DNA of 35,334 bases, from the NCBI GenBank assembly GCA_023391005.1, contig JAEWBS010000144.1, positions 1 to 35,334 of the forward strand. Direction: 5' to 3'. The notes beneath the pieces are model-generated. The model saw only the letters and a list, made by a program, of their open reading frames with translations, was not told the DNA's origin and searched no databases. Within the stretch, counting starts at the first letter, position 1. The number at the start of each line of letters is the position of its first letter. Shown here piece after piece: positions 1-8,592 of the stretch. The DNA is from Bacillota bacterium. GTDB lineage: Bacteria; Bacillota; Clostridia; Oscillospirales; Ruminococcaceae. Position numbers and translations under genes: made by a program.

Positions 1-200
1 ACTTTTTCTGGCGGCAGAAAAAGTAGGGACGGCGGAGCCGCAGCGGGCATCCATGCCGCCCGCTGCGATCAGCGCAGCCGTCCGACCGCGAGCGCCCATA
101 TAGGCGAGCGGTCACCGCGGGTAGCGGAACTACCTTCGGCGTTGCGCCGACATGTCCTCGCAACAGCGAAGAAACCGCCCAAACAACCACAATAACAACA
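1..200. other. Structure-rich non-coding stretch
   Basis: No credible gene is seen here. The stretch is packed with short inverted repeats: ACTTTTTCTG/CAGAAAAAGT at 1-24 with a 4-nt loop; GGACGGC (27-33) pairing with GCCGTCC (77-83) around an inner GCAGCGGGC (40-48)/GCCCGCTGC (58-66) stem; and GGTAG/CTACC near 120-134. It lies downstream of the terminator of the minus-strand ABC operon. It could be an interspersed hairpin repeat or the edge of a feature cut by the window start; its function is unknown. Confidence 0.4.
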
Positions 201-201
201 A

Positions 202-246
202 AAAACCGCCTGCGCCGAAGCAATGCTGATCGGCACAGGCGGTTTT
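202..246 (-). terminator. Rho-independent terminator of the MarR/ABC operon
   Basis: AAAACCGCCTGTGCCG pairs with CGGCGCAGGCGGTTTT across a 14-nt loop. Read on the minus strand, the second arm runs into TTTTTTGTTGTT. It lies directly after the stop codon of the second ABC gene, so it ends the operon. Confidence 0.8.
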
Positions 247-264
247 AAGATTAAGTTTATCAGC

Positions 265-2112
265 TCAATGCGCAAACTGACTTTGATAGAGATTTTTATA
301 AAATCCCCCGGCGGCAAGCAGCGCTTCATGATTACCGCGCTCGATAATCTCTCCATCCTTGACGACGAGAATCGCGTCGGCGTCCTTAATTGTCGAGAGG
401 CGGTGCGCAATCACAAACGAGGTGCGCCCCTGCATCAGCGTCGTCATGGCGTTTTGAATCAGCTGCTCGGTTCGGGTGTCGACCGAGCTGGTCGCCTCAT
501 CGAGAATCAGTATATCGGGGTCGGCCAAAAGCGCCCGCGCAATGGTCAGAAGCTGACGCTGCCCCTGCGAGATGTTGGTGGCGTCCTCGCCGAGCTCAAA
601 GTCGTAGCCCCCCGGCAGCTGACGGATAAAGCGGTGCGCACATGCGGCCTTGGCGGCGGCGATCACCTCATCGTTGGTCGCGTTCAGCCTGCCATAGCGG
701 ATGTTCTCAAGAATGCTGCCCTTGAATAGCCACGTATCCTGCAAGACCATGCCGAAGTGGCTGCGCAGCTCGGCGCGGGTCATGTCGGTCAGCTTAATGC
801 CATCAATCGAAATATGGCCCTGCTGCGGCTCGTAAAAGCGCATCAGCAGATTCACCAGCGTTGTTTTGCCCGATCCGGTCGGACCGACGATGGCGACGCG
901 CTGACCGTTTTTAGCCCAAGCCGAAACATTTTTAAGCACCGGCTCGTCGCTGTAGCCAAAAGTCAGGTCTTCAATGCGCACCTCGCCCTTGGCGTTGGCA
1001 ATCGTCTGGGGCTGCGCGGGGTCGGGCGTTTCCTCCGGCTCGTCGAGCAGCTCAAACACGCGCTCGGCCGCCGCAACCGCCGATTGCAGAATGTTTGCAA
1101 TGTTCGCGACCATCGAAACGGGGTGCGAGAACTGACGGATATATTGAATCATCGCCTGAATGTCGCCCACGAGCAGCTTGCCCGCCGTGATCATATAACC
1201 GCCCGCGATCGCGACGACCACATAGCCCAGATTCGTGATAAAGATGATAACCGGCATCATGACGCCCGAGCAAAACTGCGCCTTCCACGCGTAGTCGTAC
1301 AGCGTGTCGTTGAGCTGCGCGAAGTGCGACTGTGTCGCCTCTTCTCTGCCAAACGCCTTGATGACCTCGTGCCCGTTGTAGGTTTCTTCAATGTAGCCGT
1401 TTAATTCGCCAAGCGAATGCTGTTGGCCTTTAAAGAATTTTTGCGAAAATTTGATCAGTAAGCCCGACAGCAGAACCCCGATGGGCATGGCGGCCAACCC
1501 CGCTAAGGTGAGCCACGGGCTGATGGTCAGCATGACGATGAAGATCATGATGATGCTCAACAGCGAATTGAGCGCCTGATTGAGGCTTTGCTGTAGGGCG
1601 TTTGCAATCGTGTCGATGTCGTTGGTGACGCGCGAGAGCGTGTCGCCATAGGGATGTTTATCAAAAAAAGATAACGGCAGGCGGGTCAGCTTTTCGTCAG
1701 CGCGCTTTCTCAGGTCATACATCGCCCGCTGGGTCAGCCCCGCGAGCATATACTGCACGATGTAGCTTGCCACCGACGAAACGAGATACATCGCCGCTAT
1801 AATGGCCAAGATACGCCCGATCAGCGCCATGGATACGCCGGCGCCCGTACCGGTCAGCACGGCCTGCGTGCCGCGCGCGATCTCATTGACCGCGCCCGAC
1901 AGCGCCTTGGGCACCAGCGCGCTGACGGCGGTGGAGGCCACGTTGAGCAGCAGCACAATTAAAAGCGCCATCCAATAGGGCTTTAAAAAACCGGTCAGCC
2001 GCATAAAGCTGCCCTTAAAATCTTTGGCGCGTGCCGTTGTCATCATGGGGCGGCCAACGCTGTGCCGCCCGCCCACAAACGGTTTTTGGTTTCTGTTATT
2101 CGTCTCACTCAT
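265..2112 (-). CDS. ABC exporter half-transporter, consensus ATPase subunit
   Basis: A 615-residue type IV ABC exporter half: an N-terminal six-helix membrane domain (about residues 40-345) followed by a nucleotide-binding domain. Visible motifs are Walker A GPTGSGKT (410-417), Walker B ILILDE with the catalytic Glu at 539, and a non-canonical signature ISQGQ (514-518) in place of LSGGQ. A non-canonical signature together with an intact Glu is the pattern of one half of heterodimeric multidrug-type exporters (BmrCD, LmrCD and TM287/288 families). Its partner is the upstream gene, which it overlaps by 8 bp, and a ribosome binding site (GGAGG) lies inside the upstream gene end. It sits in the cytoplasmic membrane and probably exports a drug-like or lipophilic compound; the substrate cannot be inferred. 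Confidence 0.93.
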   Translation of the reverse strand: MSETNNRNQKPFVGGRHSVGRPMMTTARAKDFKGSFMRLTGFLKPYWMALLIVLLLNVASTAVSALVPKALSGAVNEIARGTQAVLTGTGAGVSMALIGRILAIIAAMYLVSSVASYIVQYMLAGLTQRAMYDLRKRADEKLTRLPLSFFDKHPYGDTLSRVTNDIDTIANALQQSLNQALNSLLSIIMIFIVMLTISPWLTLAGLAAMPIGVLLSGLLIKFSQKFFKGQQHSLGELNGYIEETYNGHEVIKAFGREEATQSHFAQLNDTLYDYAWKAQFCSGVMMPVIIFITNLGYVVVAIAGGYMITAGKLLVGDIQAMIQYIRQFSHPVSMVANIANILQSAVAAAERVFELLDEPEETPDPAQPQTIANAKGEVRIEDLTFGYSDEPVLKNVSAWAKNGQRVAIVGPTGSGKTTLVNLLMRFYEPQQGHISIDGIKLTDMTRAELRSHFGMVLQDTWLFKGSILENIRYGRLNATNDEVIAAAKAACAHRFIRQLPGGYDFELGEDATNISQGQRQLLTIARALLADPDILILDEATSSVDTRTEQLIQNAMTTLMQGRTSFVIAHRLSTIKDADAILVVKDGEIIERGNHEALLAAGGFYKNLYQSQFAH

Positions 2113-3835
2113 GCGCTATTTCCTCCGCCGAAAGCTGTGACTCGACAATCTCGCGATAAACGGCGCAATGCGCCAGCAACTCCCGATGGGTGCCGAGCCC
2201 CACCTGCTCGCCGCTGTCCAGCACGAGAATCTGGTCGGCGTTCATGACGGTCGAGACGCGCTGCGCCACAATCAGCACGGCGGCATCGCGCATATCCCGT
2301 TTAAGCGCGGCGCGCAGGCGCGCGTCGGTTTCAAAATCCAGCGCCGAAAAGCTGTCGTCGAATAAATAGATACTCGGCTTGCGCACGATGGCGCGGGCGA
2401 TCGACAGCCGCTGCTTCTGCCCGCCCGAGAGGTTGGTTCCCCCCTGTGAAACCGGGGCCTCGTAACCCTCTTCACGCTCGCTGATAAAGCTGTTAGCCTG
2501 CGCGGTCATAGCGGCCGCCGTCAACGCCGCGTCATCTGCGTCGGGATTGCCGAAGCGCAGGTTATCGGCGATGGTACCTGAGAACAGCACCGCTTTTTGC
2601 GGCACATAGCCGAGCTTCTGGCGCAAATTCTGCTGCGCGTAGTCGCGGACATCGACGCCGTCGACAAGGACACGCCCCTCGGTGACATCGTAAAAGCGCT
2701 CCACGAGTTTTAACAGCGTGCTTTTGCCACTGCCGGTACTGCCGATAATTGCGGTCGTCTGCCCGGGACGCGCGGTAAAGCTGATATGCGAAAGCGCCGC
2801 GTCCTGCGCGCCGGGATAGCGAAAGCTCACATCCTCAAAGGTGAGCAATCCCCCGCCCGCCGCCGTCTGACATCGGTCTGAATCGGCAATGGAGCTCTCG
2901 GCCTCGAGCACCTCTCCGATGCGCTTAACCGACGACATGGCGCGCGGCAGCATGACAAAGACCATCGAAATCATCATAATCGACATCAGAATCTGGGTGA
3001 TGTACTGCACCATCGCCGTGATGTCTCCGACCAATATACGGCCCTCGGCAGCCTGAATCGCGCCAAACCAGACAATCGCCACCGTGGCCGCCGCCATCAC
3101 TATATTCGCAGCCGGGAACATCAGAGCCATCGTCCGGTTCATCTTGATCGACGCGTCGGTCAAATCGCGGCTGGCCTTATCAAAGCGCTGTTTTTCATAG
3201 TCGGCGTTATCGAAGGCGCGGATAACCCGAACACCGGTCAGCTTTTCGCGCATGACCAACGTGACCTGATCGAGGCGCTGCTGCATCGCGGTCGAAAGCG
3301 GCATCCCCCGGCGAGCGATACCGGTAACCATCAGAAAAAGCGCGGGCAGCATCATCAGCAGCACCATTGAGAGGGTCGGGCTCTTGAGATAGGCGAGCGT
3401 CACGCCGCCGAGAATCATAATCGGCGCGCGCAGCACCAGACGCAGCAGTACATAAATATAGTTTTGCACCTGCGTGACGTCGTTGGTCGAGCGCGTGATT
3501 AGCGAGGCGGTACCAAAGCGGTCAATCTCGGGCAATGAAAAGCCTTCAATCTTGTCAAAGACCTGACGCCGCAGCGCGCGGCTGACGCCCGCCGAAATTT
3601 TGGCGCTAAAATAACTGTTTAAAAGCGTACCGCTGATGCTGACCACTGCCAACAGCAACATGATGCCGCCGAGCTTGAGTACAAGCGCGGTATCGTTGTA
3701 GTACAAGCCCTGATTGATCAGTTCCGCCAACAAAAAGGGCATTCCCAGCTCGGTCAGTGCCGCAACCACCATTGCTATAACGGCGTAGGTGCATTCGAGA
3801 TAGAAGGCCTTAAGATGCGTCATAATATTGCTCAT
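2105..3835 (-). CDS. ABC exporter half-transporter, degenerate ATPase subunit
   Basis: A 576-residue fused membrane plus ATP-binding half-transporter. The membrane domain spans about residues 15-305. Walker A is GSTGSGKS (365-372), the signature LSGGQ (469-473) is canonical, and Walker B is IYLFDD (489-494), where the usual catalytic Glu is Asp494. This complements the neighbouring half, which has the Glu but a degenerate signature. Together they would form one competent and one degenerate ATP site, as in known heterodimeric exporters. The gene overlaps the MarR gene upstream by 4 bp (ATGA) and the second half-transporter downstream, so the three genes are almost certainly one operon. Confidence 0.93.
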   Translation of the reverse strand: MSNIMTHLKAFYLECTYAVIAMVVAALTELGMPFLLAELINQGLYYNDTALVLKLGGIMLLLAVVSISGTLLNSYFSAKISAGVSRALRRQVFDKIEGFSLPEIDRFGTASLITRSTNDVTQVQNYIYVLLRLVLRAPIMILGGVTLAYLKSPTLSMVLLMMLPALFLMVTGIARRGMPLSTAMQQRLDQVTLVMREKLTGVRVIRAFDNADYEKQRFDKASRDLTDASIKMNRTMALMFPAANIVMAAATVAIVWFGAIQAAEGRILVGDITAMVQYITQILMSIMMISMVFVMLPRAMSSVKRIGEVLEAESSIADSDRCQTAAGGGLLTFEDVSFRYPGAQDAALSHISFTARPGQTTAIIGSTGSGKSTLLKLVERFYDVTEGRVLVDGVDVRDYAQQNLRQKLGYVPQKAVLFSGTIADNLRFGNPDADDAALTAAAMTAQANSFISEREEGYEAPVSQGGTNLSGGQKQRLSIARAIVRKPSIYLFDDSFSALDFETDARLRAALKRDMRDAAVLIVAQRVSTVMNADQILVLDSGEQVGLGTHRELLAHCAVYREIVESQLSAEEIAHE

Positions 3836-4281
3836 AAAAATGTCTCTCCGCTGTTATCGATTTGATTTTGCAGATTCGCTTCGAGCTTATGCAGAATGCG
3901 CAAAAGATCCGCCATCTCCTGCTGATTAAGATTGCCGATCAGCTGGTCAAACAGCCGCTTATCGCGGTTGATCTGCTTGACGCGAAACGCGCGGCATTTG
4001 TCGGTGATCTCCACCAGATATCGGCGTCCGTCACCTGAATCGATGCGGCACTGCACAAGGCCCTGCGCCTCAAGCTCCCGTAGGATCGGGGTAAGCGAGG
4101 GACGGGTAATGCCCATCTGCTTGCTGATTTCGGCGGGATGTAGCGCCTGACCCTCGGCCCGTTCGAGTGTCCAAAGCACGCCAAACTCGCCCGGTGTCAG
4201 CCCATTATGGCGGCGCACCTGCGAAAAATGCCGACAGATTCTGAAAAAAATATGATAGAGGTACGATCGCTGCTCCTGCAT
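3832..4281 (-). CDS. MarR-family transcriptional regulator
   Basis: A 149-residue protein with the winged-helix layout of the MarR family: N-terminal dimerisation helix, then HTH and wing (about 33-95, including LTPGEFGVLWTLE, MGITRPSLTPILRELE and DGRRYLVEIT), then C-terminal helices. It is the first gene of the MarR-ABC-ABC operon, and its stop overlaps the start of the first exporter gene by 4 bp. In this common Firmicutes arrangement the regulator represses its own operon and is released by an exporter substrate; that role is inferred from context. Confidence 0.9.
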   Translation of the reverse strand: MQEQRSYLYHIFFRICRHFSQVRRHNGLTPGEFGVLWTLERAEGQALHPAEISKQMGITRPSLTPILRELEAQGLVQCRIDSGDGRRYLVEITDKCRAFRVKQINRDKRLFDQLIGNLNQQEMADLLRILHKLEANLQNQIDNSGETFL

Positions 4282-4543
4282 GCTATCATTCCCACTCCTT
4301 TGCGCGAAAATTGGTTAGTTAGTTATACGAATTATTTTAATCCCAACCGGGATCATGCTTCTGTCTTTAAGCATGAAGCTTTTGTGAACAATTTTGATAA
4401 AGCCAAACACCTGAAAATTGACGCAGGATTGGGGATGTCTTGTAAAGCAAGTAAAAACGGCAAGCTAAATAGACTACTAAGACAATTTGGTTCGCAATCG
4501 TTTGATCTGAAGCATTATCGCATTCGGTAAGCAGATAAAAGGA
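4282..4543. promoter_or_regulatory. Upstream region of the MarR/ABC operon
   Basis: About 260 bp without a convincing gene. Reading toward the MarR gene on the minus strand, a TATAAC -10-like hexamer lies near 4323-4328, next to a GTTA triple repeat (plus-strand GGTTAGTTAGTTA) that could form a regulator site. An inverted repeat CATGCTT-N8-AAGCATG lies at 4354-4375. No clear -35 box is seen. The reading frames across this stretch show no recognisable protein. Confidence 0.35.
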
Positions 4544-4571
4544 CCTGCTGTCCGCAAATTCAGACAGCAGG
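4544..4571 (-). terminator. Probable terminator of the sigma/beta-propeller operon
   Basis: CCTGCTGTC and GACAGCAGG pair across a 10-nt loop. On the minus strand the hairpin is followed by TCCTTTTATC, a weak U-tract. It lies about 70 bp beyond the end of the beta-propeller gene. Confidence 0.55.
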
Positions 4572-4641
4572 CCTCTTAACGTTATTAATCTTATTTGTTT
4601 GGCGGCATTTGGCGGTCCTAACCGTTCATACGTTCCGGGAA

Positions 4642-6954
4642 TTAATATTTTAACTCCCCGGTGCGCGCAAAGCTGTCGAGCGAATAGGCGGTTATTCGCG
4701 CGGGAGAGATGGCATAAAGCGTTTTGCCGATATAAACGCCGCGCTGAATCGTATTGCCGGAGTCATAGCGCATAAACCCGGAAGCCGCGCCGTCCTCCTC
4801 GTTGGGCAGTGTCCCCACAAGCTCAAAGCCGTCGGCCTTGATCTTAATGACGAGATAACCGGCAAAGCTAACCTGCTGCGCGCCGGACCAAGGGTCTTGA
4901 GGCGTCGCGCCCTGCGTGGTATAAATGGTGGCCGGAAAACCGATCAACTGCTGTTCGGGATAATACATGAGCGCCTTGTGGTTTTGCAAAACCTCCGACG
5001 TGCTGCCCATATTGCCGAGCAGGTAGCTGGCCTTCTCCTTCGGGTCGGCCGGGTTCGAGACGTCAAAGAGCGTCAGCTTTAACCCGTCCTGCACCACGCC
5101 GCCGTATGGGGTCACGACGGTATTCACGCCAATTCCCAACAACGTGTTTTTGTCGATCGGATGCAAATATTCCGAAAAGCCGGGCAGCTTTAATTGGCCC
5201 TTGACCTGTGGCTTTGCGGGATTTGAAAGGTCGATGACAAACAGCGGGTCGGTCTCACGGAAGGTGACGACATAAGCGGTTTCTCCGACATAGCGCACCG
5301 AATAGATACGTTCGCCTTCGGCGAGATTCTCAACCGAGCCGACCGGTTGCAGCGCCCCGTTGAGCACATAAAGATTGTTGACCGTCTTGCTGTCGTCATT
5401 GTACGCGGTGGTGGCGATGCGTAGATTGCCGCCATGCTCGTCGAGCGAGAACTGATTGTCTATGTACCCCGCGACCTTGCCGCTCGCGAGATACTTCAGC
5501 CCATTGCCCGCCACCGAAAAGCGCGTGATACCGGTGGCGCGTGTGTATCGGTTCTGGCTGTCGGTGCTTGTGACAGTAGCGGTCAGGTAGAGGCTGTTCT
5601 GGCTCATCATAATCTGATCGGCCATACCCAGCACCGCCTTGGTGTCCGCCGCCTGAGTCGAAACATTGAGTGCCGTCACAACGGCGTAATTTAAGTTTTC
5701 AAGATAGGGCGGGATGATGATATCATCCGACGGCAGCACGGCGGCCTTCTCTTGAGCGCCCGCCACCGGCAGATAATGATACACTGGGTCAATCCCGGTC
5801 AAAATGTCGCCGCTGACCGTCTTATTGGTCACGAGATACAGCGTATCCTTGCTCAGCCGCGAAGAGACATAACGGCCGTCCTGTCGGTAAACGCCGATCT
5901 CCTTAGGTCTCGTATGGTCGCTGACATCAAATGTGACCGCCTCGGTCATAACAATCCTGTTGGTGCGGCGGCCGGGACCGACGCGGTAATATTCCGGCAC
6001 AATCATGTCGGAGGAGGCCTGATCGGCGGCGCTTTGAGCGTCGGTGGCCACACGGTTGCCCACATAATCGGCCAAAGGCTGATTGAGGGTCGCCAGCAGC
6101 GTCTCGGCCTCTTTTTCGGGCACCGACTGCACGACAACGAGCCGGTTGCCGGTCAGATATAATTGGGCGTCGGCATATTCGGGCAGCAGGATGGTCGACA
6201 ACAGTTTAAGCCCATTCACAGTGGAAATGGCGATCTGCGCGCCGCCCGTTGCACTGTCAAAGCGGTATTGATAAATATAGGCGCCGTCGGTTTTAACTAT
6301 ATCGGCCTCATCGACGCCCGCAATCTGGACGTTGGTGCTATAAACGCCGCTGCCGCTGCCTGTCGAGGGCTTGGGCGCCATATCGGCGGCGGGCATTTCG
6401 GCCATGATGCCCTCTTCTTGAAGCATCACGCGCCCGCCGGTATTGTCATTAACCCCGCCGTAGCCATACCGCGCGGTCTGGTTGTTCCACACAGTGGTCA
6501 GTGCGTCGTAAACCTGAACGTAGCTTTCAGCTACCGGCTGAGTAACCTCAGGCTCGGCCTGCGCCGACATGATATCACCGGCAGCCACCATCGACGCGCC
6601 TGCCGAAGCTTCGGCGCTTTGGGGCTGTGCGGCCTTTAATGTCGCCGCTTCGGGAGCCACCGACATGGTGCTGGCCTGTTGGGCGTTGTACCATCCGAAT
6701 AGGACGACGGCAATGCAGGCCGCATAGGATAAATATTTGAAATATAGGCTCTTGCCCTGCTTTTTAGGCCTGATTTCAAGCACCTTGGCGTCCTCGTTCT
6801 CTGAGGCGTCAAGCGCTTCGAGCTTATGCAAAAGATTTTCTGATTTTAAAGAATCGGGCAGTTGGAACCGCTCGCTGTCACGCAGTAAAAGCGCCCTGAG
6901 CCATTGCTGTTCGTCTTGCATATCTTTATTTCTGTCTTGTTCGTGGTCGCTCAT
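4642..6954 (-). CDS. Membrane-anchored beta-propeller protein, probable anti-sigma partner
   Basis: A 770-residue protein from the preferred ATG at 6954; an in-frame ATG at 6993 overlaps the sigma gene by 4 bp. The inner start is favoured because AAAAGGGGGG precedes it by about 11 nt. The layout is an acidic cytoplasmic N-terminus (1-70), one transmembrane helix (about 73-89, YLSYAACIAVVLFGWY), a low-complexity Ala/Ser/Pro linker, then a long extracellular region. That region matches the secreted C-terminal beta-propeller family (COG4880/PF09826 type), seen in blocks such as VQIAGVDEADIVKTDGAYIY, SRLSKDTLYLVTNK and ARITAYSLDSFARTGELKY. Its position directly after an ECF sigma gene suggests that the cytoplasmic tail holds the sigma factor while the propeller senses the cell surface; this is inference. 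Confidence 0.85.
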   Translation of the reverse strand: MSDHEQDRNKDMQDEQQWLRALLLRDSERFQLPDSLKSENLLHKLEALDASENEDAKVLEIRPKKQGKSLYFKYLSYAACIAVVLFGWYNAQQASTMSVAPEAATLKAAQPQSAEASAGASMVAAGDIMSAQAEPEVTQPVAESYVQVYDALTTVWNNQTARYGYGGVNDNTGGRVMLQEEGIMAEMPAADMAPKPSTGSGSGVYSTNVQIAGVDEADIVKTDGAYIYQYRFDSATGGAQIAISTVNGLKLLSTILLPEYADAQLYLTGNRLVVVQSVPEKEAETLLATLNQPLADYVGNRVATDAQSAADQASSDMIVPEYYRVGPGRRTNRIVMTEAVTFDVSDHTRPKEIGVYRQDGRYVSSRLSKDTLYLVTNKTVSGDILTGIDPVYHYLPVAGAQEKAAVLPSDDIIIPPYLENLNYAVVTALNVSTQAADTKAVLGMADQIMMSQNSLYLTATVTSTDSQNRYTRATGITRFSVAGNGLKYLASGKVAGYIDNQFSLDEHGGNLRIATTAYNDDSKTVNNLYVLNGALQPVGSVENLAEGERIYSVRYVGETAYVVTFRETDPLFVIDLSNPAKPQVKGQLKLPGFSEYLHPIDKNTLLGIGVNTVVTPYGGVVQDGLKLTLFDVSNPADPKEKASYLLGNMGSTSEVLQNHKALMYYPEQQLIGFPATIYTTQGATPQDPWSGAQQVSFAGYLVIKIKADGFELVGTLPNEEDGAASGFMRYDSGNTIQRGVYIGKTLYAISPARITAYSLDSFARTGELKY

Positions 6955-6989
6955 AGTCGGCAGTTCCCCCCTTTTGTCATAGCGTTGGG

Positions 6990-7505
6990 TCATTCTAAAA
7001 TTCGCCGCAGCTTTTTAAGTGTCCGGTGTAGCTTGCTGCTGACAGTGCCATGCGGCAGCTCGAGCATTTCGGAAACCTCGCGCGTTGTGTAGCCCTGTAC
7101 GGTGGCGAGTATGATAATCTGCCTTTCGTCCACCGGGAGGGTGCTCACCGCGTCCCAGACCGATATTTTGTCGGAGGGCGAAACGCCGTCCGGCAGGCTG
7201 GGCTCTTCGAGAATATCGTCAATGTCAACGTTTTTGCGTTCCTTTATGTAGCCTGCGATGTGGCGCTTGCACCGCACCGACAGAATGGTCATCATCCAGC
7301 GCTTAAAGCTGCTCTCATCCCGGAGGTTTTTGATGCCCTTGTAGGCCTCCACAAAGGTTTCGCTTACAGCGTCCTCGGCATCCTGTGCGTTGCCTAGCGT
7401 ATAAAGCGCAACTCTATAAAGCTCAGGTGCAATCATATCATACACCTGGGCAAAGCTCTCTTTGTTCCCTTCTTTTGCAGACCGGACAATTTCAGTGTCG
7501 ATCAC
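6990..7505 (-). CDS. ECF-type RNA polymerase sigma factor
   Basis: A 171-residue sigma-70 family protein of ECF size with only regions 2 and 4. Region 2 is about residues 10-75 (DAEDAVSETFVEAYKGIKNL, then the promoter-melting FKRWMMTILSVRCKRHI). Region 4 is about 112-168 (LPVDERQIIILATVQGYTTREVSEMLELPHGTVSSKLHRTLKKLRR). The start is a GTG codon with only a weak upstream purine tract. It is transcribed just before, and overlaps, the beta-propeller protein, so the two are likely a sigma/anti-sigma pair responding to an envelope signal. The target promoters are unknown. Confidence 0.93.
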   Translation of the reverse strand: MIDTEIVRSAKEGNKESFAQVYDMIAPELYRVALYTLGNAQDAEDAVSETFVEAYKGIKNLRDESSFKRWMMTILSVRCKRHIAGYIKERKNVDIDDILEEPSLPDGVSPSDKISVWDAVSTLPVDERQIIILATVQGYTTREVSEMLELPHGTVSSKLHRTLKKLRRILE

Positions 7506-7640
7506 GCTTGCTGCACACCACCAATCTCAGCGGTTCGCCTATAATGTGCGATAACAAACCATTATTATTGCATCGCCGGAAATAAAATTCTATCTTTTGC
7601 CTCTGCGCCCAAAATAAGCGCATTCTAAAACCGAATGTTT

Positions 7641-7683
7641 CAAAAAATTAAGTGGGTTCCCTTCGCGTAAAAGAAACCGCACT
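7641..7683 (-). terminator. Terminator of the polysaccharide operon
   Basis: On the minus strand, an imperfect stem (AGTG-GGTT arm against AACC-CACT arm, loop near TTTTACGCG) is followed by AATTTTTTG. It lies about 20 bp beyond the sugar-transferase stop and upstream of the sigma gene. Confidence 0.6.
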
Positions 7684-7700
7684 CTGATGTCTTTTTTATT

Positions 7701-8411
7701 TTACCTGTTCTTATCAGATTCGTCAACCTGTGCATTCAGGAAATGTTTGAGCGTCGCGAAAAGCACCGCAATATCGCCGCTGATTGAAAATTGTTGGATA
7801 TAAGAGACGTTGAGCGCCATTTTGCGCGGCAGCAGCAACTCTTTATATACCCGTTCGCTGTCGTCGGCGTCCAGATATTTTGTCTCATCACAAAATTTCA
7901 GTGACGCCGGCGCTGTTAGGCCCGCAGGTAACAGCAGCGTTGAAAGCATTGTGTCGTCATAGCATGCCACAAAGCAGTCCAATTCGGGCCGGGGGCCAAC
8001 GAAGCTCATATCTCCCTTTAAAATATTAAAGAGCTGCGGCAGCTCGTCGAGCCGGTAGCGGCGTAAAAATGCGCCCAACGCCGTGATGCGCCGGTCGTTG
8101 TGAACCGTGATGCGGGCCTGCGGGCTTTTCTGCGACGTCATTGTACGGAATTTATAGATGGTAAAGGGCTTGAGATATTGCGTCACGCGCTGCTGCCGAA
8201 ACAGCACCCCGCCGTCGCGTTCGGCCAAGATCATGACCGCGATAACCGCCATCGGCGCCGCCAGAAGCAGCAACAGTACGAGCGCCAAAACGATATCCAT
8301 GCCGCGCTTGATCGCAAGCTGCCCTTGCTTTTGACGCAATGCGTGGTAAAACGGCAACACCCGTTCATTTTGCATTGCGCAGGGAAGCTTTGCAAATGGC
8401 GGCAGCAACAT
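7701..8411 (-). CDS. Bacterial sugar transferase (polyprenyl-phosphate phosphosugar transferase)
   Basis: A 236-residue protein of the PF02397 family, the monotopic enzymes that move a sugar-1-phosphate from a nucleotide sugar onto undecaprenyl phosphate to begin a surface glycan. Visible: a membrane helix at about residues 38-63 (KRGMDIVLALVLLLLLAAPM), the conserved basic block with KFRTM, an LDELPQLFNILKGDMSFVGPRPE core, and a C-terminal amphipathic part. The start at 8411 is supported by AAGGGAGAT 7 nt upstream. A later in-frame ATG (8375) lacks a ribosome binding site. The gene is last in the glycan operon, and its start lies within the preceding small gene. Confidence 0.92.
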   Translation of the reverse strand: MLLPPFAKLPCAMQNERVLPFYHALRQKQGQLAIKRGMDIVLALVLLLLLAAPMAVIAVMILAERDGGVLFRQQRVTQYLKPFTIYKFRTMTSQKSPQARITVHNDRRITALGAFLRRYRLDELPQLFNILKGDMSFVGPRPELDCFVACYDDTMLSTLLLPAGLTAPASLKFCDETKYLDADDSERVYKELLLPRKMALNVSYIQQFSISGDIAVLFATLKHFLNAQVDESDKNR

Positions 8412-8592
8412 GGCGGATCTCCCTTCTGCTCATGCGCGGATAAAGCGCCTGAGGCTCCCCTTTGAGCTTAACCAGCAGCTTGGGTGGAAACAGCAGACCC
8501 TGTATGGAATCTGCAAACCATGTTACAAGCGCTTTAAGACCCTTTTGTCGCGTACCAATAACAGATTTTTCAACTCTTTTTCTGCTTCCCAC
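8365..8592 (-). CDS. Small unrecognised basic protein in the polysaccharide operon
   Basis: A 75-residue frame that fills the gap between a glycosyltransferase and the sugar transferase, overlapping both (about 23 and 47 bp). It begins with GTG preceded at 8 nt by GGAGGA, which lies inside the end of the glycosyltransferase gene, a typical translational-coupling arrangement. The product is strongly basic, with a short hydrophobic stretch (ALVTWFADSIQGLLFPPKLLV) and no cysteine pair or known domain. I do not recognise the family. It may be a small accessory protein, or a leader whose translation drives that of the sugar transferase. Coding status is plausible but not certain. Confidence 0.5.
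   Translation of the reverse strand: MGSRKRVEKSVIGTRQKGLKALVTWFADSIQGLLFPPKLLVKLKGEPQALYPRMSRREIRHVAAAICKASLRNAK

Noticed and set aside
4207..4530. A 107-residue plus-strand frame between the MarR and beta-propeller genes
   Set aside because: It begins inside the MarR gene on the opposite strand, has no ribosome binding site or recognisable sequence, and covers the operon's control region.
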